A stretch of DNA of 64,000 nt from contig CM053265.1 of the NCBI GenBank assembly GCA_028583415.1, forward strand, positions 29,770,653-29,834,652, given 5' to 3'. Source of the DNA: Protea cynaroides. Taxonomy: Eukaryota; Streptophyta; Magnoliopsida; Proteales; Proteaceae. The notes beneath the pieces are model-generated. The model was not told the DNA's origin. It searched no databases and saw nothing but the letters and a program-made list of their open reading frames with translations. Position 1 is the stretch's first letter. Every line of letters begins with the position of its first letter. The translations under genes were made by a program, and so were the position numbers. This document shows, piece by piece, positions 1 to 11,806 of the stretch.

Positions 1-1626
1 CAGGAGAACTTAGGGAAGTTGTTTGAATCCTTACATTTTAATGTTTGGTGTCAACTGAATAGGTGAGGGAATTATACCTTTGTTTGGTAGAATTAGTTAT
101 ATTGGATTGTGCTGTGTGATGATGTGCGATTGATAACATGCCGTGTGTGATAACATGCCATCCAATATACTATTTGTTTGCTCATTCATATGCATCTTTG
201 TGTTTGGGATTAGCAATGCCGATAAGGATTGGAGGACAAGTGGTATGGGACACTCGCTACCTTTCTACAAAAACAACTGATCCGTGTTTGATTCATGATG
301 TCTGGTTAAGTCAGTAAGGAGGAAGGTGAGTGGTGTGGGACGCTTGCATCACTTCTTACTGACGCTGCTTTGCATTGACCATATGTAACTTGGCCAATTC
401 ATGATATCCTAAGTGGGAGGACGGACGGGATCGGGAGCTTAGCGATGTTATGGTCTAGTAATATGGCTAATTAGATAGACATAGCTAATTGAATATTTAA
501 TTACCCGTATAACTATACCCCTAGCCATTAGGGGGTTATGTAGTGGTATGGGTTCAATAAAATGGTGGTATAAACATAGCTGCGATGCTCCCTATATGCA
601 ACGTGCCGTGGATGGACGGGCGAGTCGACTAGTGGGATTACCATCTCCTCAAGTGGCTGGTGTAATATAGGCTTAGGATGAGTTGTGAGCAAGTGGCCGG
701 CGTATTACATGCTTGCTCCATAACGGCGGACCTATACTTGGGGGATGTGATGTGCTTTATGTGTGGGACAGTATCATTCTGATGGGGATGACCCATGCAG
801 CCTGGAGACTCCATGCGTAGGTTGTCTTGAGCGGACACCTATAGTTATTTACCAGACCATAGTTGTAATATCATGCATTTTGTATGTTGCACGTCTAATT
901 TTCTTGCTAAGCTCGGTGGTTGAGCTTACCCCACATGCATGTAATATTTTAGTTGATGCAGGTGTAACCATTGGTGACTACATTGATACTTTGAGGTACT
1001 ATCCATTTGGTGTGGAGGATGTTAATGGTGATAGCGATAATGATGTCCATAGCTCCAGTTGCTAGTGCGACGACTACATCTATGGATATGCGTAAACATT
1101 CTTTCATAATACTCCTAGTGTTTAAATAAACTATTTAATTGGGGACATGTTATCTCAACTTTTGATTTGAGATAAGACTTCTGCTAATTAAGTGGGAAAT
1201 ATATGTATTGCTTTCTTTAATTACTCTGAACAAATTTAATTAATTCCTTGTGTGGGTAGTTTTATGGACTGGTATTTAAATAAACTATTTAATTGGGGAC
1301 GTATTGTCCAAATTTTTTAAATAATACTTAAGCTTATGGAAACACTCTTACTTGGAATAATATTTTGAATATTTCTTTCATAAATTGTAGATGTCAGCTA
1401 CTTTTGATTTGAGATAAGACTTTCGCTAATTAAGTTGGAAATATATGTTTTGCTTTCTTTAATTACTTTGAGCAGGTTTAATTAATTCCTTGTGTGGATA
1501 GTCTTATGGATTGGTATTTGTGTATCCTATGAAACGTGATCCTAGAAGGGGATTTCCAATGCCCTAATAAGATGTGGAGATCTCGTCCATCCCATTGTAC
1601 CGATATGTCAGGAACGGGGTGTGACA
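1..1626 (+). repeat. Family D gypsy LTR, 3' part (D1)
   Basis: The LTR enters from the window edge and ends with GGGGTGTGACA at 1616-1626, followed at once by an initiator-tRNA-Met primer site, so this is a 5' LTR on the plus strand. Positions 60-460 and 840-960 are matched in reverse by 2994-3800. Near its end the LTR carries internal duplications: GAGATAAGACTT occurs at about 1167 and 1412, and a TAAACTATTTAATTGGGGAC block at about 1127 and 1281. An acceptor-like TTGATGCAG/GT lies at 953-963. The LTR start (TG) is outside the window, so total length is unknown. Confidence 0.85.
952..1065 (+). CDS. Conserved LTR micro-ORF, family D copy
   Basis: This is a short open frame directly after an acceptor-like sequence, reading VDAGVTIGDYID ... 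GVEDVNGDSDNDVHSSSC then TAG. It aligns in position and pattern with the micro-ORFs in family A, B and C LTRs (DAG.TVEDYM ... HD.SC). The usual Met is replaced here by Ile (DYI), and the terminal C.C is reduced to one Cys, so it is the most divergent copy and may be non-functional. The frame upstream is also open to an ATG at 763, but that part is not shared between families. The function is unknown. Expression is inference only. Confidence 0.5.
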   Translation, partial: VDAGVTIGDYIDTLRYYPFGVEDVNGDSDNDVHSSSC

Positions 1627-1631
1627 GAAGT

Positions 1632-1643
1632 TGGTATCAGAGC
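1632..1643 (+). other. Primer binding site (tRNA-iMet)
   Basis: TGGTATCAGAGC lies five bases after the LTR end at 1626. It is the complement of the 3' end of plant initiator tRNA-Met, the usual primer of Tekay-type chromoviruses and many copia elements. It fixes the orientation of LTR D1. Confidence 0.9.
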
Positions 1644-2190
1644 ACGAATATGCCACATCGATTATTAAACCATACCATACATATACACCACAAATATAGT
1701 AAGCTGAAATAGGAAACATAAGCCATATACTATAAGGGAGGTAAGAACCATAATAAACTGCAAGAAATATAATAACAAGTAAAAGCATAATGTATCCATA
1801 TACTAAAACTAAAAAGTGAATCATCCAGTATACCAACAAATAGAATAATGTACTAAAGATGGGTTGGTATCCATAATCCGGATCCTCACCCATCAAAGTC
1901 AAACAAAATGTATAATATGTATCCGGTGAGCCATAACAGAGATATAAAGAAAATAAGCATGCAGACTCATGGTCTATGAATCTACATTCTGAGAACTATG
2001 ATAGTCCTGGCGATCAGGACTGTCTGTAGAATAGGTAGCCCGAACCCTCGCCATTTACTGAAGCCGCCATTGACGAGTGCACTCACGTCTGGCTATTACC
2101 GTAGTAGCTACATTGACAGGCATAGGCGCAATGAGACCCTCAGTAACCAGCACAGTCCAGGTGTAAGTAACCTCCTACCTAACAGCATCT
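1644..2190. other. Leader remnant of D1 meeting inverted gag DNA
   Basis: After the primer site the sequence is AT-rich and non-coding (to about 1990), as expected of an untranslated leader. From about 2000 the minus strand becomes largely open and seems to continue the inverted gag fragment next door, with a stop at the LQ/MARV point. I cannot place the junction exactly. No gene is supported here. Confidence 0.45.
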
Positions 2191-2634
2191 AGCATATCTT
2201 GAAACTGGATGAAACCTCGCTCAAGCCCAAACACACGCTGCTCCATACTAGTGAGTTTCTGAAACATACGTTTCTTGTGGGCTGCTAAACTGGTATGATA
2301 TGCTCGTCGCTGATCATCCAAAGTAGTCACCAATGAGCAAACGTCTCCCAACAACTCTCGTAGCTCAACTATCTCACAATCCCAGTCTAAGGAGCTGCCG
2401 TTGTTGGTACCTCATCATCACCACTTATAGCATGTAATGAACTCTCTTGCTCATTAGCGGAATCGACCGCATCCTTTACAACTGGAACAGATGGAGCCTC
2501 TTCACTAGAATCCACGTGCATAAGAGATGATTCCCTACTACCATTAGGAACTGCAGGCTCACTTTTAGAAGAAGATGATGAGATATGGCCACCTGGCATT
2601 GAACCCTCCTGACTTTTAGAAGAAGATGATGTAA
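2191..2634 (-). pseudogene. Gag N-terminal fragment, family D
   Basis: The minus strand is open from about 2634 down to 2191 with one stop (TAG at about 2387). The N-terminal part is Ser/Lys/Glu-rich and contains a repeated SSSSKS motif (about 2551-2580 and 2608-2634). The C-terminal part is charged and helix-prone (VELRELLGDV ... KKRMFQKL ... QDMLDAVR), like the poorly conserved pre-core region of chromovirus Gag. It lies just downstream, in minus-strand sense, of LTR D2, where gag is expected. The usual LTR end, primer site and leader are missing between them, so a deletion has joined LTR to gag. The assignment rests on context and composition; no Gag core motif is present. Confidence 0.45.
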
Positions 2635-5600
2635 ATTAGCGAAAGACTTAAAACTTAGGTCCAATTATTAAGAGTTGACAATTTACTAATCAAAACTTAT
2701 ATATATTCAAACTCCATCAATAAATAAGATCATTGTCCAAAATGAGTTCATTATCCAATTAATCCAAAACAAATTATACAAAGCAAGATAAAATATTGTT
2801 CAAAGTTCATTTCCAACGTAAACCCAAAATAAAATATAAATCCCATTAAATAGAAGAAATATGGGCACAACCTAAGCCCATGCATAATACTACACATCAC
2901 ATCAAGGATCAAAGATATCTTTCTCAGGTTTGTAATCATCATCCTCCACACCAGATAGATTGCAACCCAAAGCGTTACGCTAAGAACCTGAGACATCTAA
3001 AATAATTTGTGCGCACAAGGTAAGCTCAACCACCAAGCTTAGCAAGAAAACTAAACGTACACAAACAAAATGCATGCAACTATCAACTATGACCTAGTAT
3101 ATAACTGTAAGTATCAGCTCAGGACAACCCACACATGGATTCTCCAGTCTATACGAGTCTCCTGCCCATAACTCATCCCAAGTCCGTACTATGTCGGACA
3201 CTTGAGGAGATGGTAATCCCACTAGTCGACTTGTTTACCCATCTACACTACGTTGGGTATGGAGAGCATCACAGCTATGTTCATGCCACCTTTTTATTGC
3301 ACCCATGCAATTTCATAACCCCCTAATGGCTAGAGGTACAACTATAGGGATAAATATGTTCAACTAGCCATGTCCACTAAATTAGTCATTTTATTAGACC
3401 ATAACGTCGCTAAGCTTCCGACTCCATGGCTAGGTTATATATGGTCAATGCAAAGTAGGCTCAGTAAGAAGTGGTGCATCGCATAACACCCACCTTCCTC
3501 CTTACTGACTTAACCAGACATCATGAATTAAACATGGATCAATCGCTTTTGTGGAAAGGTAGCTGGTGTCCCATACGTCCCACTCTCCAATCCATGTCGG
3601 CACTGTTGATCCTAAACACAAGAATGCATATGCATGATCACACAACAGTTTATTAGATGGCATGTTATCACACAAGAACATGTTATGAATCGTATCACAC
3701 AGCATAATCAATATAACTAAATTTACCAAACAAAGGTTAGTTTCCTTATAGATAGTTAGAGAGTAAATCCTCGAAAAATAGATCGGGTATCTGCCTACCA
3801 GAGTCCTCATAGCTAAGGATCACGATCATAAACAATAACATTTGTTAATGTATTATTTAGTAAAATAAATTAGATTTCTCTTTAAGTTCATTATTCTGGT
3901 GCTCATAGCTTTAACAGCTTATCTGATAATTCTTGCCTATTATTTACTGTTTGTTTATCATGACATAGCATCAAGGGGTTTATTATTCCTTTCGTTCTTT
4001 ATTTTCTCATAACCTTAGGATATGTCTAAACATGCAGCAAGCTTACGGTCCATAGTAAATAGGTGAAATGATCACTATCTCTCCCCAAGACAACACACTT
4101 ATTAAGCAGAGTTTCTTATTAAGAGCCTCAACACTAAGAAAGATTTCTTATAATGAAGTCAGGGGTTCTACCATCATACAGGGGTCTGGTTACTTATCCC
4201 TAAGGTTCAATACTTGTTGTTTAAGTGTTACTTGTCATTAAAAGAGTAAGCAGCAAGCTATCCAAATAGATTATAGGGTGTCTAATCAAAACGGTGCAAG
4301 GATGTTCATCAACATTAGATTTTCAGAGATCTAAACCCAAAAGCAAGCCTACAAAAACTCGAGTAAGCAAATGACCAAGGATGGTCAGCAATAGAGGTTG
4401 AAAAAGCGTGCGGTACGTAGTGGATCGCATGGTCTGCTCTACCAGGCGTGCGACACATGTTACCGATCGTATGTCAAAACGAGGTCGTTTGAGAGTGTCG
4501 GCACTCCAGGATGTTTCCATGCTTCTGTACGCTGGGTTTGAGGTCTCACATTATAGAGGTGAGGTGCGATTGGTCATTTCATAGGGTAAACCAAAACTTA
4601 CCTCAGGTTTATACGATGCATTAAAGAGACATTATTTCAGGGTTCCAAGACTTTAATAAATTCTAAATAAATTACAGAAAGTCACTGGCCAAGTTTGGCC
4701 GAGATCCACCATCGGAATGGCGTACGGCTAGTGTTCGACTGCACGTCATAATGATAGAGTCGTACGGCTCATCCTATCGATCGCACGTCAGAACGTGGTC
4801 CAATGGTCACCAAACTCTTCCGACATGTTTTGCATATTTTTCATGGTGTATGTAGGGAGTTTGGGTTATAAACTCGATTTCTACACTAGGTTTTGGTTAC
4901 CATTTCAATTGTTCATTAGCTGAGATTTTAGATCTGAATCTTTATACTTTGGATTTGGCTTCTAGGCATTAGGATCCTTTTATTGATCCATGATCTCAGT
5001 CTCCAAGGGTCAACTCAAGATCACTAAAGGTCATTCTATGGTTTCCAAAATCCTTAGATCGTTTATTTACATTTTCGACGATCCGATCTCACCATTCTAA
5101 CATTCCATGCATGCTACTGTCCATAGTTCATCTGTGTGAATAGTGGCTTGCAGGTTCATGGCTCCGCCATGGATGGTGGATCATTGCCTCTTCCTCAACT
5201 TTAGATACAAAGATTATTATTATGGAGGCACCAATATGATACGAGAGACGTCACCTCTTTAAATCATTAAATCTCTCATTACATAGATGCTTGGTAACCG
5301 AATCAAATCTTAAAGTGATAAGGGTACCTATTGAAGATTCGATTCCCTGCCAAGCTCTTTAGCAGTTGGAGTTGCCGTTCCGAAGGTTGGTCTCCTTCTC
5401 TTTCTCTTCTTCTTCTCTTTTCCTTCTTTCTCTTTTTTTTACTCCTTTCATGGAGGCGTATCAGAGCTCCTCTCCCAATCTCTTTTGGTTGGATTGACTG
5501 AATGAGAGAATGGGGAGGATAGGAATCCATCTCTTCCCAAATAGGTAAGCATGGAAACTTATTAATGGAAAGGAGATGATTCTCCTCTTCCACTTTCCAT

Positions 5601-5677
5601 TCTTGAATCAATCAAGGCTGCCTACCATGTATAAATCATGGGTGACAAGCTTTCCATGCAGGAGAAAAAGATTCAAA

Positions 5678-5685
5678 TTTAAATA
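5678..5685 (-). promoter_or_regulatory. TATA-like box of LTR D2
   Basis: TATTTAAA on the minus strand, followed by about 300 bases of purine-rich leader ending in a donor-like site. Its place in the LTR matches the TATA boxes of families A to C. The leader has an open frame of about 100 codons (5303-5611) rich in Lys, Arg and Glu; I regard that as a composition effect. Confidence 0.45.
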
Positions 5686-5926
5686 GTGGGTCCCATAGCT
5701 AGTCGATCTCCAGTTGAGTACGCACACAAGGGGTGCGGCTGGACCATGTGGTTGGTGTGCAACCACACCTCCTCAGTCATGAGTCGGACCTCCTATTCGG
5801 CTGGCCAGCTTAAGTTTGCTCATGCTAGGCTCTTGGGGTTTGGATAGGTTGGGTCCTATGTTTCTTCTAGTGCACTTCCTTACATTCTAAGGACACAGGA
5901 GGTTGACGATAGTGTTTTGTGTCACC

Positions 5927-5931
5927 TCTCA
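5927..5931. repeat. Target site duplication TCTCA (left)
   Basis: TCTCA directly precedes the TGTAAGACCC start of LTR C1. The same five bases follow the GGGGTGTGACA end of LTR C3 at 19588-19592. In both places the next bases are TG, which for the right copy is simply target DNA. A 5-bp duplication is normal for Ty3/gypsy integrase and shows that 5932-19587 entered, or was rebuilt, as a single unit. Confidence 0.85.
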
Positions 5932-7915
5932 TGTAAGACCCATATCGAACTAACCGGTCTTACCACCTTGTACCAGGTCTACCCATCATGGTCGAGCCAA
6001 ATGGACCAAGTGCGTGAAGGAAATAGCGAAACCAGGTACTAAACTGACCCAAAAATAGTGAATTGGAGGGCAGGGTCGCATACCTAGATAGGCAGGGTCG
6101 ACCCTCCTCACTAAGAAGTCAGAACCCTGATATTTTAACTGGGGGTCGGACAACTTAGAACTGAGGGTCGATGGGATCTTCGACCCCCTCATCGACCCCC
6201 TGTTTGTCGACAGAAACCGCAAATAGGAAACTTTCCAAATTTCAATGGGATTCCTTCCTAATCTTAATGGGACTTATTTTGGGAGATTCTACCCTATAAA
6301 TAGGATGTCCCTAAGCCTCTTTCACTCCTTTTGAAACCCAAATTTAAAGTGAGAGAAAGAGAAGAGCAGGAGAAGAGAAGGAAAGTAGGAGAAGAAGACC
6401 TAAGTGAAGAATTCAGAGAAATCTCTTAATCCCAGCAATACCTAAGGTATGGTTTACATTTCCATTGATGATCTAAGACCTTAGAATCGTTCATGAAGAG
6501 GGTATGGTCTAGGAGAAACCCAAATCATACATCCATGGGAGGATTTCAATGAAATCCATGGAGAAATCATGGTAGGCAAAGTAAGGAAGAAACCTAGAGT
6601 TCTAAGCCATAGAATAAGCTTAGGATGGATTGTGAAAGTAAGCCATAGGACCCAAACATGAAAGAATGGACTGTAGAATGATATTCTCGACTCAACCCAC
6701 GGGGGGTTGCACGTGGGGTTGATTGGGAATCGACCCTACCAGACCACAGGATCGACCCCCAGTATTCGGGAAGTCCAAGAAACGGGCGGTCGCACCCAAG
6801 GTCGATGGAACATTTGACCCTGGCATCGACCCTACCCCGGGGGTCGCAGTAAACAGCTACCCTACCTGCGACCCACCCTGCAACCCGTGCTTAAAAACAA
6901 GCCTAAAATTTCCGAAATGACTTCTAACTGAAATCTATCAATTTTTTAGGTTTTCCTATTGATATAAAAGTGATTCTTAAAGCTTGAAAGAGGATCTACT
7001 CTCAAGAAAAGGTGAGAGAACAAGACCTAAAATAATTGGCAAAAAATAAACTGTTTTTATTTTCTTGAGTTCAATGCCAAGACTGATTCTATGCGTGTAT
7101 GCTTGTAATGTGCATTCAACATGTCATCCAATATTTCTGCTAAAAATGTTCATGCATATTTAATTCTACTTTGTTTATAACATGATGATGATGATGATGA
7201 TGCTAGGAATAGACATGTGAATGTATGTGTGTGGTTAGTGTGCTTGATGCGAGTACAGTATCAGGGGGGGTAAACGTGACATTGTGGTTCAGCCTGGTCA
7301 CTAAACTCTAGCTCTATCTCTACTCAAGTCTTGTCCACTTACATCGTCGTATCACTATTACTTTAGAAAAACTATTACGTCATAGGGTATGAGGGGAGGT
7401 GGTCTCAGACCGTGTAGTCTTCGACTCTGTTGGGGGCCTTAGCTCTACCTCTATGGACGTATTGAGGGATGCTGGGGTGAGGCCTTGGGTACACTGTTTG
7501 ACATTAGGATTGATTAGTTGCGAACCCAGTTTGCAAGCCCTCGCCAGCAGGGGCTTACATGTTGGTATGGGTAGAGTATCAGGGGAAGTGTGATACGGTG
7601 TGGTCCTAAGCACTTTAGCTCTATCTCTATTCTATAGTGGGTGCATGTGGGACGACAATAAACGTTAACCTTTGGGTGGCTTCACACACTCGTGTATAGA
7701 GGTGAGGCAGCCACCGAACCTTTCTATAGCACATTGCAAACTTATATACCAGACCTCAGATATGAATTGAATGCATGCATATGTTTGTTGCATTGTTTTG
7801 TTTTCTCACAGAGCCATGATGTGTGCTCATCCTTTTGACGTCGAATATTTTTAGTTGATGATGTAAGTACCACGGTGGAAGACCGTTCTGAATGGTACAG
7901 AATTGGGGTGTGACA
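5932..7915 (+). repeat. Family C LTR C1 (5' LTR of composite)
   Basis: It starts TGTAAGACCC and ends GGGGTGTGACA. It contains two blocks rich in GGGTCGA/TCGACCC (about 6080-6210 and 6700-6880), a TATA box (6295-6302), a purine-rich leader, a donor-like AAG/GTATGG at 6446/6447, and several AGCTCTATCTCTA modules. Compared with C3, about 340 bases holding the micro-ORF are deleted between GGAAGA and CCGTTC near 7881. The acceptor is mutated to GATGTAAGT. Confidence 0.85.
6295..6302 (+). promoter_or_regulatory. TATA box of LTR C1
   Basis: TATAAATA in the context CCTATAAATAGG, at the same LTR position as the TATAAATA boxes in C2 and C3. It would start transcription about 390 bases into the LTR, ahead of the purine-rich leader and donor-like site. 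Confidence 0.65.
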
Positions 7916-7929
7916 ACTTGGCATCAGAA
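7916..7929 (+). other. Damaged primer site at an inverted junction
   Basis: ACTTGGCATCAG after the LTR end resembles the ACTTGGTATCAGAGC primer site of family A with one change. It runs straight into the reverse complement of LTR C2 (AGAACGGTG...). The shared AGA/CAG bases suggest joining at microhomology. The last roughly 25 bases of LTR C2 are missing. Confidence 0.6.
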
Positions 7930-8178
7930 CGGTGTTATGAACCGCTAATAAACCAACGGTTCAACCAGGATCTCTAATAGGCTGTGTCCGTTGAAATTAA
8001 ACCATACGCATCCACAACCAGAATCAGAATAAATACACAATAGCGAAAGTCTTAATAATAAATGAACTGAGGAATCTAACTGTGATAATCATAAATACAA
8101 TATCAAATTATGTTGTATCAATCGAGACATAAATAAATAAAATATCAATTATATTTCCTTAATAATTCAAATAAAAAT

Positions 8179-8310
8179 CTAGTCGAAAACGCATGCATTG
8201 CACTCGCATGAAGAGTCATGCATTTCCACTAAGTCTTCAGCCTCCATCGCAGCGACGTGCCCGTACGCAGAAGCATTCATATAGTCTTCCACCGTGGTAC
8301 CTCCATCATC
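8179..8310 (-). CDS. Conserved LTR micro-ORF, family C (C2)
   Basis: The minus strand reads DDGGTTVEDYMNAS, then YGHVAAMEAEDLVEMHD, then SSCECNACVFD and TAG. It follows TTTTTAGTTGATG and an AG/GT acceptor-like point. It is one of the best preserved copies: an acidic body and a closing CEC..C. If translation starts at the Met of EDYM the product is about 34 residues. No signal peptide or membrane segment is visible. The same peptide pattern in families A and B with different codons argues that the protein was selected. Its function is unknown to me. Confidence 0.55.
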   Translation of the reverse strand, partial: DDGGTTVEDYMNASAYGHVAAMEAEDLVEMHDSSCECNACVFD

Positions 8311-9860
8311 AACTAAAAATATTCAACGTCGAAAGGGTGAGCACACATCACGGCTCAGTGAGAAAACAAAACAATGCAACAAACATATGCATGCATTTAA
8401 TTCATATCTATGGTCTGGTATATAAGTTTGCAATGTGCTATAGAAAGGTTTGGTGGCCGCCTCACCTCTATACACGAGTGTGTGAAGGCGCCCAAAGATT
8501 AACGTTTATTGTCGTCCCACATGCACCCACTATGGAATAGAGATAGAGCTAAAGTGCTTATGACAACACCTTATCACACTTCCCCTGATACTCTACCCAT
8601 ACCAACACATAAGCCCCTACTGGCGAGGGCTTGCAAACTGGGCTCGCAACTAACCAATCCTAATGTCAAACATTGTACCCAAGGCCTCACCCCAGCATCC
8701 CTCAATACGTCCATAGAGATAGAGCTAAGGCCCCCCGGCATAGTCGAAGACTACACGGTCCGAGACCACCTCCCCTGATACCCTATGACATAATAGTTTT
8801 GCTAAAGTAATGGTGATATGACGATGTCAGTGGACAAGACTTGAGTAGAGATAGAGCTAGAGTCTAGTGACCAGGCTGAACCACAATGTCACGTTTCCCC
8901 CTGATACTGTACTCGCATTAAGCACACTAACCACACACATACATTCACATGTCTATTCCTAGCATCATCATCATCATTAACATGGTATAAACAAAATAGA
9001 ATTAAATATGCATGAACAATATTAGAAGGAATATTGGATGACATGTTGAATGCACATTACAAGCATACACGCATAGAATCAGTCATGGTATTGGACTCAA
9101 GAAAATAAAAATAGTTTATTTTTTGCCAATTAGTTTAGGTCTTGTTACCTCACCTTTGCTTGACTGTAGATCCTCTTCCAAGCTTTAAGAATCACTTTTA
9201 TATCAATAGGAAAACCTAACAAGTCGATAGATTTCAGTTAGAAGTCATTCCGGCAATTTTATGCTTGTTTTTAAGCACGGGTTGCAGGGTGGGTCGCAGG
9301 TAGGGTAGCAGTTTACTGCGACCCCCAGGGTAGGGTCGATGTCAAGGTCAGATGTTCCATCGACCCTGGGTGCGATCACCCCTTTCCTGGACTTCCCGAA
9401 TACTGGGGGTCGATCCTGTGGTTGGTAGGGTCGATTCCTAATAGACCCCACGTGCAACCCCCCGTGGGTTGAGTCGAGAATATCATTCTATAGTCCATTC
9501 TTTCATGTTTGGGTCCTATGGCTTACTTTCACAATCCATCCTAAGCTTGTTCTATGGCTTAGAACTCTAGGTTTCTTCTTACTTTATCTACCATGATTTC
9601 TCTATGGATTTCATTGAAATCCTCCAATGGATGTATGATTTGGGTTTCTCCTAGACTATACCCTCTTCATGAACAATTCTAAGGTCTTAGATCATCAATG
9701 GAAACGTAAACCATACCTTAGGTACTGTTGGGATTCAGAGATTTCTCTGAATTCTTCACTTAGGTCTTCTTCTCCAACTTTCCTTCTCTTCTCCTTCTCT
9801 TCCCTTTCTCTCACTTTCAATTAGGGTTTCAAAAGGAGTGAAAGAGGCTTAGGGACATCC

Positions 9861-9868
9861 TATTTATA
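9861..9868 (-). promoter_or_regulatory. TATA box of LTR C2
   Basis: TATAAATA on the minus strand, followed by the same GTCCCTAAGCCTCTTTCACT start-site context as C1. Confidence 0.6.
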
Positions 9869-10232
9869 GAGTAGAATGTCCCAAAATAAGTCCCTTTGAG
9901 ATTAGGAAGGAATCCCATTGAAATTTGGAAAGTTTCCTATTTACGGTTTCTATCGATAAACAGGGGGTCAATGAGGGGGTCGGTGTTCCCGTCGACCCTC
10001 AGTTCTAAGTTGTCCGACCCCCAGTTAAAATATCAGGGGTCTGACTTCTTAGTGAGGGGGGGTTGACCCTGCCTATCTAGGTATGCGACCCTGCCCACCA
10101 ATTCACTATTTTTGGGTCAGTTTAGTACCTGGTTTCGCTATTTCCTTCACGCACTTGGTCCATTTGGCTCGACTATGATGGGTAGACCTGGTACAAGGTG
10201 GTAAGACCGGTTAGTTCGATACGTGTCTTACA

Positions 10233-10246
10233 ACTCCCCCCTACTT
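10233..10246 (-). other. Polypurine tract of minus-strand family C copy
   Basis: On the minus strand AAGTAGGGGGGAGT lies directly before the LTR start TGTAAGAC. This is the plus-strand primer tract of an LTR retrotransposon, and the same tract precedes C4 at 31648-31661. Confidence 0.8.
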
Positions 10247-10259
10247 ATAAAAATTTCAT

Positions 10260-11803
10260 CCTCAAAATTGTACATACCTTCCGAGTCGAATAGATGAGGG
10301 TATTGCTTTCGCATAGCATTCTCTTCTTTCTATGTGATTTCTTCTATATCTCTGCTTCTCCAGGTGACCTAACATAATAAATGTCACGGTTGCGTAGTCG
10401 TTGCACCTTTCGACTGGTGATTTCAGTTGGTGCTACTTCAAACGTCAAATCCTCAGTCAAATCAGGTAGATCTACTTTCAATACGTGCGTTGGATCTCTG
10501 ACATACTTCTTCAATAAGGATATATGAAATACATCATGCACACTTGACATAGTGGTGGTAGTGCTAACTGGTAAGCCACTTTTCCCTATTTAGCTAGAAT
10601 CTCATAAGGTCCGACATATCTCGGTCTTAGTTTCCCTTTCTGTCTGAACTGTTTCAAACCTCGCATAAGTGACACTTTGAGGAATACATTATCACCTACG
10701 GTGAATTCATGGTCTCGACGTCTAGTATCCACATATTGCTTCTGACGATTCTGAGCCATTCTTCCTCTTTCCTTGATAATGTCGAGTAGTTGACATGTCT
10801 CTTCAAAAAATTCTGATCCAACAATACTACGTTCCCCAACTTCATTTCAAAATAAAGGAGTTCGACACTTCCTGCCATACAGTGCTTCATAGGGTGACAT
10901 ATGTATAGTAGCTTGATAGCTATTGTTGTAAGCGAACTCAATCAGTGGTAACTTTTCGTCCCATGATCCTTTAAAATCAATTACACAAGCTCGGAGCATG
11001 TCTTCTAGAATCTGAATGGTGCGCTCCGATTGTCCGTCTGTCTGAGGATGGAATGCGGTACTGAACTTCAATGTTGTACCCATAGCCTTCTGTAATCCTT
11101 CCCAGAACTTTGAAGTAAATCATGGATCTCTGTCGGATACAATGCTTTCAGGTACACCGTGTAATCTGACAATGTTATCCACATACAATTTAGCTAACCA
11201 CTACAGTGTATACTGAGGTCGTATAGCTATAAATCGAGCCATTTTCGTCAGTCGGTCTACAATCACCCAAACTGCGTCAACTACTTGGGGAGTCAATGGT
11301 AACCCTGTGACGAAGTCCATAGTGATGCAGTCCCATTTCCATGCTGGTTTCAGTAATGGCTGTAAGAGTCCTGCTGGTCTTTGTCGTTCAGCTTTCACCT
11401 TCTGACAATTTAGGCATTGAGACATGAATTTGGCTATATCTGCTTTCATTCCTCTCCACCAATATAATTTCTTTAGGTCATGATACATTTTTGTACTTCC
11501 AGGGTGTATCGAATAGGCGGTGGTATGGGCTTCCTTCATTAGTCGGTGTCTAATGTCCAAACTTTTTGTTTCATGTACACATATTCTTCCTTTGTACTTC
11601 AGTACCCTTTCATCATCTAAGTTGAACTCAGGAGTAGTCCTACCTTTTTCGATGTCTTCTTGTACCATTCTTAGATAATGTTCTGATTTAATCGCTGTTT
11701 TCACTTCATCAAGTATATTGGGTACAATTTTTAATGTGGCAAACATATTTGCAAACCGATGGATAAACCCTTGGTTGGTTGATTCACCCGGTGCATCTAT
11801 CAC
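10260..11803 (-). pseudogene. Family C integrase with chromodomain-like tail (broken)
   Basis: Integrase inserts the cDNA into host DNA. The N-terminal piece (11201-11803) has an intact HHCC zinc site (H...H...SQCLNCQ), then the core with ITMDFVTGL (first catalytic Asp). The SDRDPRF region lies at about 11105-11135 in another frame. The piece at 10847-11083 carries HPQTDGQSERTIQ with the catalytic Glu. The tail (10344-10550) has MSSVHDVFHISLLKKYV and SRKVQRLRNRDIYYV, the chromodomain-like end of Tekay-type elements. Several frameshifts and stops (e.g. after 11201, and at about 10847 and 10344) make it inactive. It lies downstream of RNase H as in all Ty3/gypsy elements. Confidence 0.85.
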
Positions 11804-11806
11804 AAA

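Larger units (their letters stand above)
2635..5931 (-). repeat. Family D LTR, inverted copy (D2), main part
   Basis: The reverse complement of 2994-3800 matches LTR D1 (for instance the AAGTCAGTAAGGAGGAAGGT block at 306 and the matching TTGAGCTTACC block). Upstream on the minus strand the region shows the order seen in other families here: a TATA-like box (5678-5685), a purine-rich leader (5400-5600), a donor-like AG/GTACCC at 5328/5327, and GC-rich palindromic blocks at 4390-4560 and 4690-4810. The LTR continues at 19593-19701, because the family C composite was inserted at 5931. Its 3' end is deleted at 2635. The micro-ORF region (about 2890-2995) is broken by a stop. Confidence 0.7.
7930..10232 (-). 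repeat. Family C LTR C2 (inverted)
   Basis: Reverse-complement homologue of C1, C3 and C4. Its TG start is the CA at 10231-10232, next to a purine tract and the pol end, so it is the 3' LTR of the minus-strand copy. TATA box at 9861-9868, donor-like AAG/GTATGG at 9717/9716, micro-ORF at 8179-8310. Together with C1 it makes a roughly 4.3 kb imperfect palindrome centred near 7920. Confidence 0.85.

Noticed and set aside
1564..1902. 112-codon minus-strand frame rich in Tyr and Leu
   Set aside because: It overlaps the LTR end, primer site and leader of D1 on the opposite strand; the frame is a result of AT-rich sequence.
2751..2996. Hydrophobic 81-codon minus-strand frame starting MSQVLSVTLW
   Set aside because: It starts at the broken micro-ORF position of LTR D2 in a shifted frame and runs through AT-rich LTR DNA. 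It is not shared with D1.
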